A stretch of 64,000 nucleotides of DNA from Roseobacter sp. SK209-2-6 (GCF_000169455.1 NZ_AAYC01000007.1:183063-247062), one strand, 5' to 3'. Counted from the stretch's first letter, positions 16,913-26,790 are shown. A program made the numbers and translations. The notes: generated by a model not told the origin, from the sequence alone.

Positions 16913-17971
16913 ATGAAGCATTTTGTAACTGCACTGGCGGCTGCCACCGCTCTGGGCGCCACAACCACGATGGCCACGGCGGATGCCGCCAGCCTGTCGG
17001 TCTTTGACTGGTCCGGCTATGAAGATCAGGGATTTTATGGGGACTATGTCGCCAAATATGGCGGCGCGCCCAGCTATACCTATTTCGGCAGCGTCGAAGA
17101 GGCCTTTACCAAGCTGCAATCGGGCTTTGCTGCGGATCTGGCCCATCCCTGCACCGATGGTCTGCGCAAATGGGTTGCAGCGGGTCTGCTGAAACCCATC
17201 GACACCTCGAAAATCAGCAATTGGGACAAGCTCCTGCCGCAGATCAAGGATGTGGATGGCGTCACCATCGACGGCAAGACCTATATGGTTCCCTTTGAAT
17301 GGGGCAATACCGGCCTGATCTATCGTACCGATCAGATCAGCGAAGAGCAGGTCTCTTTGCAATTGCTGTCTGATCCCGCCTACCAGGGCAAGGTCGCCAT
17401 ACCCGATGCGGCCTCCTCTGCCTATGCGATGGCCGCCCTCGCCACCGGCGCCTCCAGCTATACGGATATGAGCGAGGAGGAGTTTCAGAAAGCCTCGGAC
17501 TTTTTGCGCACCATCCACCCCAATATCCGCTTTTACTGGTCTGACGCGGGCCAGTTGGACCAGGCCCTTGCCTCGGGCGAGGTCACCATGGGCTGGGGCT
17601 GGAACCAGTCGGAGCTGAACCTGATCTGGAACGAGACCCCGGCCAAGATGATGCGTGACACCGACAAGGGCATTGCCACCTGGGTCTGCGGCTACGTGCA
17701 TCTGGAAGCCTCAACCCAAAGCGACGAGCAGGTCTATGACATGCTGAACGCGCTGAGTGCTGAAGCCAGTGGCAAGTATATCATCGAAAGCTGGGGCTAT
17801 GCCCACTCGAATGCCGCTGCTTTTGAGTCAGCAGATCAAGGCCTCATCGAGACCTATGGTTTTGCGGATGTGGACAGTTTCTTTGAAGACAGCCTGTTCT
17901 TTGACGCGGTGAACCCAAAACTTGAAGGCCGGATGCTGAAGGAATTTGAGCGCATCAAAGCTGGTTTCTGA
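16913..17971 (+). CDS. Periplasmic substrate-binding protein, PotD-like
   Basis: A 352-residue periplasmic protein of the spermidine/putrescine-binding fold (PotD, SBP_bac type). The first about 27 residues are a signal peptide ending near ATADA. The mature start SLSVFDWSGYEDQGFYGDYV is typical of the family. The ATG at 16913 follows GGGAGGAAGAC; the longer open frame upstream lies inside the ATPase gene. The ligand pocket cannot be read from sequence, but with the enzymes downstream a quaternary or methylated amine is more likely than a simple polyamine. A GC-rich hairpin follows the gene. Confidence 0.9.
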   Translation: MKHFVTALAAATALGATTTMATADAASLSVFDWSGYEDQGFYGDYVAKYGGAPSYTYFGSVEEAFTKLQSGFAADLAHPCTDGLRKWVAAGLLKPIDTSKISNWDKLLPQIKDVDGVTIDGKTYMVPFEWGNTGLIYRTDQISEEQVSLQLLSDPAYQGKVAIPDAASSAYAMAALATGASSYTDMSEEEFQKASDFLRTIHPNIRFYWSDAGQLDQALASGEVTMGWGWNQSELNLIWNETPAKMMRDTDKGIATWVCGYVHLEASTQSDEQVYDMLNALSAEASGKYIIESWGYAHSNAAAFESADQGLIETYGFADVDSFFEDSLFFDAVNPKLEGRMLKEFERIKAGF

Positions 17972-17979
17972 CTTCTAGG

Positions 17980-18005
17980 GGCGGCGGAGGTCCTGCTTCG
18001 CCGCC
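17980..18005 (+). other. Intercistronic GC-rich hairpin
   Basis: GGCGGCG (17980-17986) pairs with CGCCGCC (17999-18005) in the 77-bp gap between the binding-protein gene and the flavoprotein gene. Only TTTCC follows, so termination would be partial at most. It may favour higher expression of the transporter than of the enzymes. Confidence 0.45.
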
Positions 18006-18048
18006 TTTCCCTCTCTCACACGACTATTGCTACAAAGGATGTGCCAGC

Positions 18049-20124
18049 ATGTCAGGCGCAAATGGGTATTCCATTCTGTTCGAGCCGGTAAAGATCGGCC
18101 CTGTTACCGCCCGCAATCGCTTTTTCCAGGTGCCCCATTGCACCGGGTTGGGCCATGTGCGCCCACAAGCTGAGGCGGCCGTGCGCGCAATGAAGGCCGA
18201 AGGGGGCTGGTCCGTTGTCTCAACCCAAGAGACAGAGATCCACCCCACCTCGGATCTGGGCCCCTATGCGGAACACCGGCTCTGGGATCGGCACGACATC
18301 CCTGCCCTGCAGCTGATGACCGAACAGGTTCATGCCAAAGGGTCGCTGGCGGCGATCCAATTGGCCCATAATGGCCATCACGCCATGAACCATCTCACCC
18401 GCGCACCCGCCCTGGGGGTGAGTGATCGACCCATTGACGTGGTTTTCCCCAAACAGGCGCGCGCCATGGACAAACAGGACATACGCGACCTGCGCCGCTG
18501 GCATCGCGAGGCTGCCTTGCGCGCAAAGGAGGCCGGGTTTGACATTGTCTATGTCTATGCCGGCCACCAGATGACCCTGGCGCATCACTTCCTCTTGCCG
18601 CAGTACAATACCCGCAGCGACGAGTATGGCGGCAGCCTTGAGAACCGCGTTCGTCTGACTCGCGAATTGCTGGAAGACACCCGCGAGGTGCTGGATGGTC
18701 ACTGCGCCGTTGCCTTCCGCTTTGCGGTTGATCAGATGATGGGCGCAGATGGTATGCAGGCCAGCGAAGAAGGCCGCGCCGTAGTTGAAATGCTGGCGGA
18801 CCTGCCGGACCTCTGGGATGTCAACGTTGCTGACTGGAGCAACGACAGCCAGACCACCCGTTTCCAACCTCAGGACGGCTACCAGGTCCCCTATACGGAT
18901 TTCGTGAAACAGGTCACCAATAAGCCCGTCGTCGGCGTAGGCCGTTTCACTTCCCCCGACCTCATGACTTCGCTTGTAGCCAAAGGGGTGCTGGATCTTA
19001 TCGGAGCCGCCCGCCCCTCCATTGCCGACCCCTTTCTGCCAAAGAAGATCGAGGAAGGCCGCATTGAGGAAATCCGCGAGTGTATCGGCTGCAATATCTG
19101 TGTCTCGGCTGACAACCTGGGCGTCTCCATCCGCTGCACCCAGAACCCCACCATGGGGGAGGAATGGCGCCGCAAATGGCACCCCGAGGTGATCGCCCCC
19201 AAGCAGCAGGAAGAAGCGGCAATGGTGGTCGGATCCGGTCCTGCGGGGCTGGAATGCGCCATGCAACTGGCCAAACGCGGCTACCAGGTGACCCTGGCAG
19301 AAGCTGCGGAGGAATTCGGCGGTAGAGTGCTGAAAGAAAGCGGTCTCAAAGGTCTGGGTGCATGGAAGCGGGTTGCGGACAACCGTCTGTGGGATCTGCA
19401 ACAGCGCGCCAATGTGCAGATGTTCACGGGCAGCAAGCTGGGCGCGGAAGAGGTCGTGGAACTGGGGATTGCCAATGTCTTTCTCGCCACCGGCAGCAGC
19501 TGGCATCGCGACGGGCGCGGACGCAGCTCCCCCCGCCCGCTCGAGATCCGGGACATACCCGTCTTTACCCCCGATGACGTGATGGAGGGCACCCTACCAC
19601 CGGAAACCGGCCCGGTGCTGCTATATGATGATGATCAGGGCTACATCGGCGGCGTGCTGGCCAGCCATCTTGCTGCTATGGGCCGCAAGGTGGTGCTGGT
19701 AACACCAGGTGCCATCGCCTCAGCCTTTACTGAGTTGACCTTGGAACAACACCGAGTGCAGGCTGAGCTGCTGGAAGCGGGCGTGGAGATTATCCCGCTG
19801 CACAATCTGCAGACTGCGGATGACACAGGCGCCACGCTCTCTTGCGTCTATACCAACCGCACACGCCACCTGGACTGCGCCAGCCTGCTGATGGTCACCT
19901 CCCGCCAGCGTGAGACCGCGCTCTTTGATGCGCTGAGGGCCCACCACGCCGAGCACTTCACCACCCTGGAGCTGATCGGTGATGCCGCCGCGCCTGGCCT
20001 CATTGCGGATGCGGTCTTTGCCGGTCATCTGGCAGCGCGCAATTTCGAACGCGACCCTGAGGCGGCGGATGCAGACTGGTTCCGTCGCGAGTTGATTTCA
20101 CTCGAAGATATGGGAGGCGCATGA
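18049..20124 (+). CDS. OYE-type FMN/4Fe-4S/FAD oxidoreductase (dimethylamine/N-methyl demethylase-like)
   Basis: A 691-residue two-part flavoprotein like trimethylamine dehydrogenase and N-methylproline demethylase. Residues 1-340 form an Old Yellow Enzyme barrel (LMTEQVHAKGSLAAIQLAHNG, DEYGGSLENRVRLTREL). A 4Fe-4S cluster site CIGCNIC plus a further Cys 12 residues on lies near 345-365. The C-terminal half is an FAD/NAD(P)-binding reductase domain (VVGSGPAGLECAMQLAKRGYQVTLAE). Such enzymes remove N-methyl groups oxidatively or reduce activated rings. The stop overlaps the next start by four bases, so it is coupled to a Rieske oxygenase. The exact substrate is not evident. Confidence 0.85.
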   Translation: MSGANGYSILFEPVKIGPVTARNRFFQVPHCTGLGHVRPQAEAAVRAMKAEGGWSVVSTQETEIHPTSDLGPYAEHRLWDRHDIPALQLMTEQVHAKGSLAAIQLAHNGHHAMNHLTRAPALGVSDRPIDVVFPKQARAMDKQDIRDLRRWHREAALRAKEAGFDIVYVYAGHQMTLAHHFLLPQYNTRSDEYGGSLENRVRLTRELLEDTREVLDGHCAVAFRFAVDQMMGADGMQASEEGRAVVEMLADLPDLWDVNVADWSNDSQTTRFQPQDGYQVPYTDFVKQVTNKPVVGVGRFTSPDLMTSLVAKGVLDLIGAARPSIADPFLPKKIEEGRIEEIRECIGCNICVSADNLGVSIRCTQNPTMGEEWRRKWHPEVIAPKQQEEAAMVVGSGPAGLECAMQLAKRGYQVTLAEAAEEFGGRVLKESGLKGLGAWKRVADNRLWDLQQRANVQMFTGSKLGAEEVVELGIANVFLATGSSWHRDGRGRSSPRPLEIRDIPVFTPDDVMEGTLPPETGPVLLYDDDQGYIGGVLASHLAAMGRKVVLVTPGAIASAFTELTLEQHRVQAELLEAGVEIIPLHNLQTADDTGATLSCVYTNRTRHLDCASLLMVTSRQRETALFDALRAHHAEHFTTLELIGDAAAPGLIADAVFAGHLAARNFERDPEAADADWFRRELISLEDMGGA

Positions 20125-21323
20125 TGCCCAAAGATGATCTGCAGATGATGCGCGATTTGATGGAGAGCCACCGCGAAGGCTTTGCGCTGGAGCGGCATTT
20201 CTACACCTCCGAAGCGGTCTATGACCACGACATCAAATCCTTCTGGAATCGAAATTGGATCTGGGTAGGCCATGTGAGTGAAGTCGCTGAGCCCGGCGAT
20301 TACTTCCTCTTTGACTACGGCCCGGAGTCGGTGATCATCGTACGTGATCAGGCGGGAGACCTGCGCGCGCATATGAATATCTGCCGCCACCGTGGCTCTC
20401 GTGTCTGTTTGGAAAAACAGGGCAGCGCGCGGGTCTTCTCTTGCCCCTATCACGCCTGGACCTTTGGTCTGGACGGGCGGTTGCGCGGTGGCCGCGCTAT
20501 GGGTGCGGATTTTGATCCTTCCGAATACGGTCTCTTCCCGGTTCATATTACGGTCTTTCAGGGCCTCATTTTCATCTGCACCGATGAAAATCCGCCGCCC
20601 CTGACTCAAAGTCTGGAACGTCTGGCGCCCCTCGCGGCCCCCATGGAGTTGGAGAACCTGAAACTGGCGCATGAGGCCTCTTACCCGGTGCCTGCCAACT
20701 GGAAGCTGGCGCTGGAGAATTACCTGGAGTGCTATCACTGCGCCCCATCACATCAGGAATATTCCCGCAGCCATTCGCTGAAAGACCCCGCAGATGTAGA
20801 GAAATACGGCGCAGATCTGCGCCAACGCTCTGCTCAGATTGGTCTTTCAACTGAGGAGCTGGACCTCACCGGACCAAAGGCAGAGGCACCGGGCTCGGAC
20901 GTCTATTGGCGCCGTTACCCGCTCTTTCCCGGCTACCAGACAGGCAGCAAGGATGGCGAGGCCCTGGCACCGCCACTGGGCCAGCTGACGGGCCATGATG
21001 GCGGCGCCACCGATCTGGCCATCGGCACGCTGAATTACTTCTTGATCTATGCAGATCACCTGGTCGGCTACCGCTTTGTGCCGCGTGGACTACAGGAGAC
21101 AGATATTCAGATTGCCTGGTATGTGCGCGGTGACGCAGAAGAAGGCCGTGACTATGACCACGAGGCGCTTACTTGGCTTTGGCATGTGACTTCCCACGAT
21201 GATGAGCGCATCATCCGCCACAATCAGGAGGGGGTGAACTCACACCACTTCCAGCCTGGCCCTCTCTCGGAGATGGAATGGAGCCTGCCCGGTTTTTACC
21301 GCAGCTATTTCAACATGCTCTGA
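20121..21323 (+). CDS. Rieske non-heme iron oxygenase, alpha subunit (demethylase type)
   Basis: A 400-residue oxygenase. The Rieske 2Fe-2S site reads CRHRG, 16 residues, CPYHAW (CxH...CxxH). The catalytic mononuclear iron motif is in ENYLECYHCAPSHQEYS, giving the His pair near residues 205-215. Family members include stachydrine, carnitine and glycine-betaine monooxygenases that N-demethylate or cleave quaternary amines. It starts at the ATGA overlap with the flavoprotein gene. A dedicated small ferredoxin reductase is not seen nearby, so the upstream flavoprotein may supply electrons (inference). Confidence 0.88.
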   Translation: MMPKDDLQMMRDLMESHREGFALERHFYTSEAVYDHDIKSFWNRNWIWVGHVSEVAEPGDYFLFDYGPESVIIVRDQAGDLRAHMNICRHRGSRVCLEKQGSARVFSCPYHAWTFGLDGRLRGGRAMGADFDPSEYGLFPVHITVFQGLIFICTDENPPPLTQSLERLAPLAAPMELENLKLAHEASYPVPANWKLALENYLECYHCAPSHQEYSRSHSLKDPADVEKYGADLRQRSAQIGLSTEELDLTGPKAEAPGSDVYWRRYPLFPGYQTGSKDGEALAPPLGQLTGHDGGATDLAIGTLNYFLIYADHLVGYRFVPRGLQETDIQIAWYVRGDAEEGRDYDHEALTWLWHVTSHDDERIIRHNQEGVNSHHFQPGPLSEMEWSLPGFYRSYFNML

Positions 21324-21379
21324 AGCGCCCGGATCACAAACTCTATTTTAACTGCCCAGCCCTACCGGAGATCGCCCTA

Positions 21380-22960
21380 ATGGTTGATGTCAGCAAATCA
21401 AATAGCCGCCGCCGCAGCGGTGGCCGCTCTGCCCGCGCTGCGGCTCGTACACAAGCGACACCCTCCCCGGCAATCTGGCCAGGTGTTTCGGGTGGTGCCT
21501 ATCGCCCCCTATCCGATAGCGACATGCAAAAGATCCATCATGCGGCGCTGACGATTCTGGAGCGCACCGGCATAGGCGATCCAACCGAAGAGCTACTTGA
21601 TCTTGTCTTACCCAAGGGGGCGGTCCTCAGCGAGGCGGGACGCCTGTGCTTCCCGCGCGCCCTGATGGAGGATCTGCTGGCAGGTGCCGCCAGTGAATTC
21701 TACGTCCATGCCCGTGGTAGCCGCGCCGGCAAGGACGATATGCATTGCACCAAGGAGAAGGTTTTTTACGCCAACTCCGGTACGGCGGTGACAACATTTG
21801 ATGCGGCGACGCGCAGCTATCGCCCCTCAACCATGCGGGATGTCTATGACTTTACCCGACTGGTGGATCGGCTCGACAATATCCACATGACAGGTGACAC
21901 AGTGCTGGGCACGGATGTGCCACAGGATTTTGAACATGACATGACCATGCTCTACGCGATCCTGTCGGGCAGCGAAAAACCGTCCTGCCTGACCTTCCGG
22001 GACCGCTCTCACATCCCTGCCGCCATCGAGATGTTCGATATGGCTTCCGGTGGCGAGGGGAAATTCCTGCAAAAGCCTTCGGTGATCTTTGGTGGCTGTC
22101 CCATCGTCTCGCCCCTGCGGCTGGGGCGTGAAAACCTGGAGATCATGATCGATACAGCCAAACTGGGGCTTACCTGTGATCTGGCGGTTCCGCCGCAGGC
22201 CGGGGCAACGTCTCCTGCTCCGCTTGCCGGCACACTCGCACAGGCGGTGGCCGAAACGCTCTCTTGCGTGGCCATCGTCAATCTGATCAACCCCGGCACC
22301 CCGGTGGTTTTTGCCGCCTGGCCCTTTATCACCGACCTGCGCACCGGGTCGTTTACGGGCGGGTCCGGGGAACAGGCGCTGATCTCAGCCGCCGCCATTC
22401 AGATGGGCAATTTTTACAACCTACCCACCTCTGTGGGCTGTGGAATGACCGATGCCAAGATCCCCGATGCGCAATACGGCGTTGAAAAAGCGATGACCTT
22501 CACGCTCGCCGCCCATGCTGGCGCAAACCGGCTCTGCGAATTTGGCGGCATGGTCGGCTCACTCATGGGATGTTCTTTTGAATCCATGGTGATCGACAAT
22601 GAGATCGCGGGAATGCTCTCTCGCACCCTGCGCGGGATCGAGGTCAGCGATGAGACCCTGTCTGTGGATGTGATCCACGACTGCGCAATCGATCCTGGCC
22701 ATTTCCTCGGCAATGATCAGACACTCAAATACATGGAAACAGAGTATATCTATCCCAATCTGATGGATCGTGAACTGACGGACACTTGGGAAAAAAGCGG
22801 CAAGCAAACTATGTTTGATCGTGCGCGCGTAGTTTCGGACAAAATCCTGGATGAGCATTTCCCGAACTACTTTGGCAGCAAGCTCGATGCAGAGCTGCGC
22901 CGTAAGTTCCCGATCCAACTCCCGGAAACGGCGCTGCGCCGGACGAGTTCCAAAAACTAA
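21380..22960 (+). CDS. MttB-family (trimethylamine methyltransferase superfamily) methyltransferase
   Basis: A 526-residue member of the MttB superfamily, whose proteins transfer a methyl group from a quaternary amine to a corrinoid protein. It has the TIM-barrel core with GTAVTTFD, the conserved FAAWPFITDLRTGSFTGGSGEQALISAAAIQMG stretch near residue 315-345, and DPGHFLGNDQTLKYM near the C-terminus. It is of the non-pyrrolysine type: the frame has no internal amber codon. The N-terminal 30 residues are Arg/Ser/Ala-rich and variable. The ATG at 21380 has GGAG about nine bases upstream. No corrinoid protein gene is in the window. It closes the importer-demethylase operon. Confidence 0.85.
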   Translation: MVDVSKSNSRRRSGGRSARAAARTQATPSPAIWPGVSGGAYRPLSDSDMQKIHHAALTILERTGIGDPTEELLDLVLPKGAVLSEAGRLCFPRALMEDLLAGAASEFYVHARGSRAGKDDMHCTKEKVFYANSGTAVTTFDAATRSYRPSTMRDVYDFTRLVDRLDNIHMTGDTVLGTDVPQDFEHDMTMLYAILSGSEKPSCLTFRDRSHIPAAIEMFDMASGGEGKFLQKPSVIFGGCPIVSPLRLGRENLEIMIDTAKLGLTCDLAVPPQAGATSPAPLAGTLAQAVAETLSCVAIVNLINPGTPVVFAAWPFITDLRTGSFTGGSGEQALISAAAIQMGNFYNLPTSVGCGMTDAKIPDAQYGVEKAMTFTLAAHAGANRLCEFGGMVGSLMGCSFESMVIDNEIAGMLSRTLRGIEVSDETLSVDVIHDCAIDPGHFLGNDQTLKYMETEYIYPNLMDRELTDTWEKSGKQTMFDRARVVSDKILDEHFPNYFGSKLDAELRRKFPIQLPETALRRTSSKN

Positions 22961-23125
22961 GCGATGACAGGATCGCGGCCCCCATGGGGAGAAGAAACAG
23001 CGCTGAGAGAGGGCACCCAGCCTCTCCCCGCTCTATGGGCTTGGTTAGGGACTGGGGATTGCCCTTGCAACTTAGCGCCACTGATCTTCGCACGCATTGG
23101 TCCCTTCTTGTTGACTGATGCCAAC

Positions 23126-25447
23126 CTATCCCAAACGCATATTTCTCTGCAAAGCATCGGGGCCGTTCATCCAAATGATCAGATCGTCAAACCCCAGCGG
23201 TTTTGAAAAAAGATAGCCCTGCTGTCCGGTACACCCGAGGTTTTCGAGAAAGGCGCTAGCTGTCTGATCCTCGATCCCTTCCGCTAGAACATCGATCTCG
23301 AGCTTTGTAGCGATATGTTGAATGGCTCGAATGATTTCCGCATGGGTTTCAGAGGTCGTGACATTGTCCGTCAGGACTTTTGAAATCTTGAGCTGCTTGG
23401 GACGCACTTCATAAATGCTCTGAAAAGAGGAGTAGCCCGCCCCGAAATCACCAATTTCCACGCCGACGCCCAGCTCATCCAGTTGGTCCAGGAAATAGGC
23501 CAGTTGGTCGCGGCACAAGGCGCTGCAGAAATCTTCGACAACTTCGATGGACAGGTTGCAGGGATAGGGGCGCAATTCCCCGAGCCTGTTCAAGAAGCCG
23601 TTTTCCTTCAAGGTCTGAATGCTGAGGTTCACAGAGATCTTGGGCACCGTGAACCCACGTTGCACCCAGCTTCTTGCATCCGAAACCGCACGCTCCAGAA
23701 TTAGCGTATCGATCTTGGGAACGACGCCCAGCCGCTCTGCAATCGGCAGAAAGGTCGCTGGAGACAGGGTTCCTCTTTCAGGGTGGATCCAACGCGCAAA
23801 GACCTCCAGACCAATGACTTCATTGGTCGCGACATCGATTTGCGGTTGGTAGACCGGGACAATCGACCCATCGCGGATGGCGGAGGACAGATCATCCGAA
23901 AGCGCTTTGGTATTGGTGACATCTTCGCGTAGCGCATCCGAGAAAAAGGCGTATCTCCCTCGCCCCAGCTCTTTGGCACGATAAAGGGCGATATCTGCGT
24001 CCGTAAGCAGCTTTTCGCAATCTAAATGCTCCACATCTATCTTGGCTTTGGCAACACCAATGCTGGCGCCAAACTGGCACAGCTCTTCCTGGAACAGGAT
24101 CGGCTTTGACAGCTCAGCGATTATTGCATCAGCAAGCCTTTCAGCATCCTCGGACAAGGCGTCGCCGGTGCGAATGATGAGATATTCATCCCCGCCTACC
24201 CGTGCCACCAGGTCACTTTGCACGGTAAGATCGGTCAGGACACGGGCAACATGTTGCAAGACATGATCCCCTGCCGCATGGCCTAGTGTGTCATTGATCT
24301 CTTTGAAAAGGTCCAAATCAATATGCATGGCGGTGATGGCCGATGATGCATTTTTCGGATCACCCAGTCGCCGCTCCAACTCTCTTTGCAAGGCCCTGCG
24401 GTTGGCCAGGCCAGTCAAAGGATCGTGGTCGGCCCGATATTCAGCATCGCGGTTGAGCTGCTCCAGCTCTTCATTCTGGCGGTCGAGTTCTAGCAGAGCA
24501 TTGCGCAGATCGTCAGCCTGCTCCAAAATTGATCGCCTCAAGAAGCCCACGATGGTCAGAGTGACAACAACCGCAACCAGGAAAACGGTCACGACCAACC
24601 AATAGGACCTGCGCCATTCGTTGGCTGTGGCCTCCAGTGTCTGGCTCAGGGCTGAAAAAACACCCTGCCAGTACCTATCAATATTGCGGTCAAACTCCGC
24701 CTTGATCTCCAACAGCTGAGCAGCTTCGATCTTGCTGCCTTCTCGGAACTTCTCGATGGATTTTACCGTCTTTACGGCCGCAGACTGGAACCTGTTGCTG
24801 CTCCGACGAAACGCACCACCGGCTTCCTCGACCGCTTGTTCAATGGCGCCCAATCCCGCGCCGATGGGGTATTTGGACGCCCTAGAGGTCGCATCGGCAG
24901 CGGCCTTGAATTGGCCTGCATTCACAATAAACGCGAGCTGATCGTTGAAATTGACTTCTGGTTTCTGGCTCAGCCTGTGGGTCAGACTTTCGAGGACCGC
25001 AAGCCGGTAGGCAACCTCTGGAAGCCTATCAAACAAAACCGAAGCATACTCCGCTTCAAATCCATCCGGCGGCACGGTCAAACCCATTTCGCGCGCAATG
25101 ATTTGGATGACCTTATTTAATGCCGCAAGGCGTGCTTCGCGTGAGGCGGTGCTTTTGTTGAATTTTCCTAATTGTGTATAAATGGATTTTATCGAGTTTT
25201 GTGAGAGTGCCTCAGGCGCTTGACCCTCTCCCCAGAGAGTCAGGGGCGGCTGGGCCTGATCGTTTTCAAAAATCAGCGCGGCATTTGCGCGCCAGACCTT
25301 TTCAACCAGCCTCAAGCCCACTTCCGAGGCCCTCATCTGACTCAGACGCTGATTGATAACGTTCAATCCAATGAGGCTAAGCCCAAGAACCGGCAGGATG
25401 AGCACAAAAAGCAGAACGCGAAGCTTTTCGCCGATCGAATTTTTCAT
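23126..25447 (-). CDS. Membrane GGDEF-EAL protein with degenerate EAL domain
   Basis: A 773-residue cyclic-di-GMP protein. Two transmembrane segments (residues about 10-30 and 285-305) flank a long periplasmic helical sensor. The diguanylate cyclase domain (about 345-510) has HDPLTGLANR and an active-site VGGDEYLI (GGDEY, likely still competent). In the phosphodiesterase-like domain (about 525-760), EAL is EVF, the metal-binding DDFG pair reads GDFG, and the KID motif reads KIS, while AEGIED and GQQGYLFSKPL are kept. Loss of these acidic residues suggests poor or no phosphodiesterase activity and possibly only c-di-GMP binding. It is a single gene with no clear operon partner. Confidence 0.88.
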   Translation of the reverse strand: MKNSIGEKLRVLLFVLILPVLGLSLIGLNVINQRLSQMRASEVGLRLVEKVWRANAALIFENDQAQPPLTLWGEGQAPEALSQNSIKSIYTQLGKFNKSTASREARLAALNKVIQIIAREMGLTVPPDGFEAEYASVLFDRLPEVAYRLAVLESLTHRLSQKPEVNFNDQLAFIVNAGQFKAAADATSRASKYPIGAGLGAIEQAVEEAGGAFRRSSNRFQSAAVKTVKSIEKFREGSKIEAAQLLEIKAEFDRNIDRYWQGVFSALSQTLEATANEWRRSYWLVVTVFLVAVVVTLTIVGFLRRSILEQADDLRNALLELDRQNEELEQLNRDAEYRADHDPLTGLANRRALQRELERRLGDPKNASSAITAMHIDLDLFKEINDTLGHAAGDHVLQHVARVLTDLTVQSDLVARVGGDEYLIIRTGDALSEDAERLADAIIAELSKPILFQEELCQFGASIGVAKAKIDVEHLDCEKLLTDADIALYRAKELGRGRYAFFSDALREDVTNTKALSDDLSSAIRDGSIVPVYQPQIDVATNEVIGLEVFARWIHPERGTLSPATFLPIAERLGVVPKIDTLILERAVSDARSWVQRGFTVPKISVNLSIQTLKENGFLNRLGELRPYPCNLSIEVVEDFCSALCRDQLAYFLDQLDELGVGVEIGDFGAGYSSFQSIYEVRPKQLKISKVLTDNVTTSETHAEIIRAIQHIATKLEIDVLAEGIEDQTASAFLENLGCTGQQGYLFSKPLGFDDLIIWMNGPDALQRNMRLG

Positions 25448-25563
25448 CCGGTTCTACTCCTTCTACTTGCTCGCACCCGCGCTGAATATCACCTAGGGGA
25501 AAAAGATCGGTTAAATGTGGTGCATGTTTCAGGCCAATCGAAACAGGCTCAATGGCACCTAGC

Positions 25564-26206
25564 TGATCCACCCCCACTGAAGTTGTCCGCCCTTATAGTT
25601 AGGAAACGGAGGATCGGATATGGGGATCAAGCGACATTGAAGGGCGTTGCAACATCGGTCCGAGGAAGACCCGGAACCTGGAAGAGATTGTCACGAAGTT
25701 GCTGCAGGTTGAGGTACTATGCGGCCAAGGGATGCTGCGTGTTGATGCAATCCTCCAGGTGTAGATAACTGTGCAGAGGTTTTACCGCTGGCGTAGGCAA
25801 TATGGCGGTATGGGAACCAACCAACTAAAAGCACTCAAACGGCTCCAGAAAGAGAATGACCGCTTGCGCCGGGCCGTGTCCGATCTGACGCAGGACAAGC
25901 TAATCCTATTGGAGGCCGCTCGAGGAGTGATGGTGACCAAGGAATTGATCCTGCGGATCAATTCAGGCCCTAACGGGCGGAACCCTGAGCCCCTTGCGCC
26001 GTCGGGCCTGCGTTGAGCATGTGCAAAGTCAGTTCCACATCTCAGAGCGGCGGGCCTGCCAAGTGATACGTCAGAAATGTTCAACACAGCGCAAGGCTCC
26101 AAAGGGCCGTACCGATGAAGATCGGCCGGTTGCCGACATGACTGATTTGGCTCGACAATATGGCCGCTACGGCTATCTCTGGATTGCAGCTTTGCCGAGA
26201 GATGCG
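25564..26206 (+). pseudogene. Degenerate IS3-family insertion sequence remnant
   Basis: The stretch begins with TGATCCACCCCCACTGAAGT, close to the terminal repeat of the complete IS3 element at 32856-34072, and then follows that element's orfA and start of orfB in diverged form. RWRRQYGGMGTNQLK and LQKENDRLRRAVSDL match orfA; SQFHISERRACQV, then DEDRPVADMTDLARQYGRYGY, matches orfB. Stops and frameshifts break both frames, and similarity ends in a run of nine C near 26206-26214. No right-hand terminal repeat is seen. It is a dead, older relative of the intact copy. Confidence 0.85.
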
Positions 26207-26790
26207 CCCCCCCCCCTCAGCAGCATGCTGCGCATGCGCCTGCCGGGCTGTGGATGGGGCCTATGACACGCGCAGATGCTACAATGTAATTGCCGCTCTC
26301 GGAGCCGCCGCGCAAGAACGCGCAGCTTTGGAAGCCAACGATAGCGGGCGCGATCGCGCGAAACAAAGCTATGAGCGCCTGCAAATATCTTGGACAAGCA
26401 CTCTGGCGAAAATTGACCGGTTATCACTGCCGAAGCCGCGTCGAGATATGAGGAGGGTCAGAAAACGATCCGGGGGACCGTTTTCCTGACGATTGGAGGA
26501 ACCGCGTCAAACGCCTGGGCCAAGGCCTCATGGCGAGGGACTTCGACCGACTGGTCGCTGAGCACAGAGCCCGTAGGATAAGTCCGTCCGGGGAAAGGGG
26601 CAGTCCGCTCAAAACCCGATTTGTGCAATAGAGCCATAGAAAGACGCCGACAGATGCAGTGCGACTGCGGCGTCATCTTCTTGAATGTCCTCATGGCGAG
26701 CTCTTCAGCAAAGCTCCGTCGAGGATGGCTTCGCACCAAACCGCGAAGCGCTAATGCCAGCAAATAATGTAATTCTTTTATCTGCAACCC
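26207..26790. other. Unassigned debris between IS remnant and spike genes
   Basis: The stretch holds no convincing gene. A plus-strand open frame to 26489 encodes a helical, charged segment (QERAALEANDSGRDRAKQ) fused to the IS remnant. Another frame near 26465-26630 reads DDWRNRVKRLGQGLMARDF before a stop. Both lack a credible start and look like gene fragments. I cannot name their source. Confidence 0.45.

Noticed and set aside
15418..16977. A 519-codon open frame on the minus strand
   Set aside because: It lies entirely opposite the well-supported permease, ATPase and binding-protein genes, and its protein is a compositional shadow rich in His/Gly/Ala.
18220..19506. A 428-codon minus-strand frame
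   Set aside because: It mirrors the flavoprotein gene and shows no domain of its own.
26458..26787. A 109-codon minus-strand frame before the spike genes
   Set aside because: No start signal or family features; it lies in debris beside an IS remnant.
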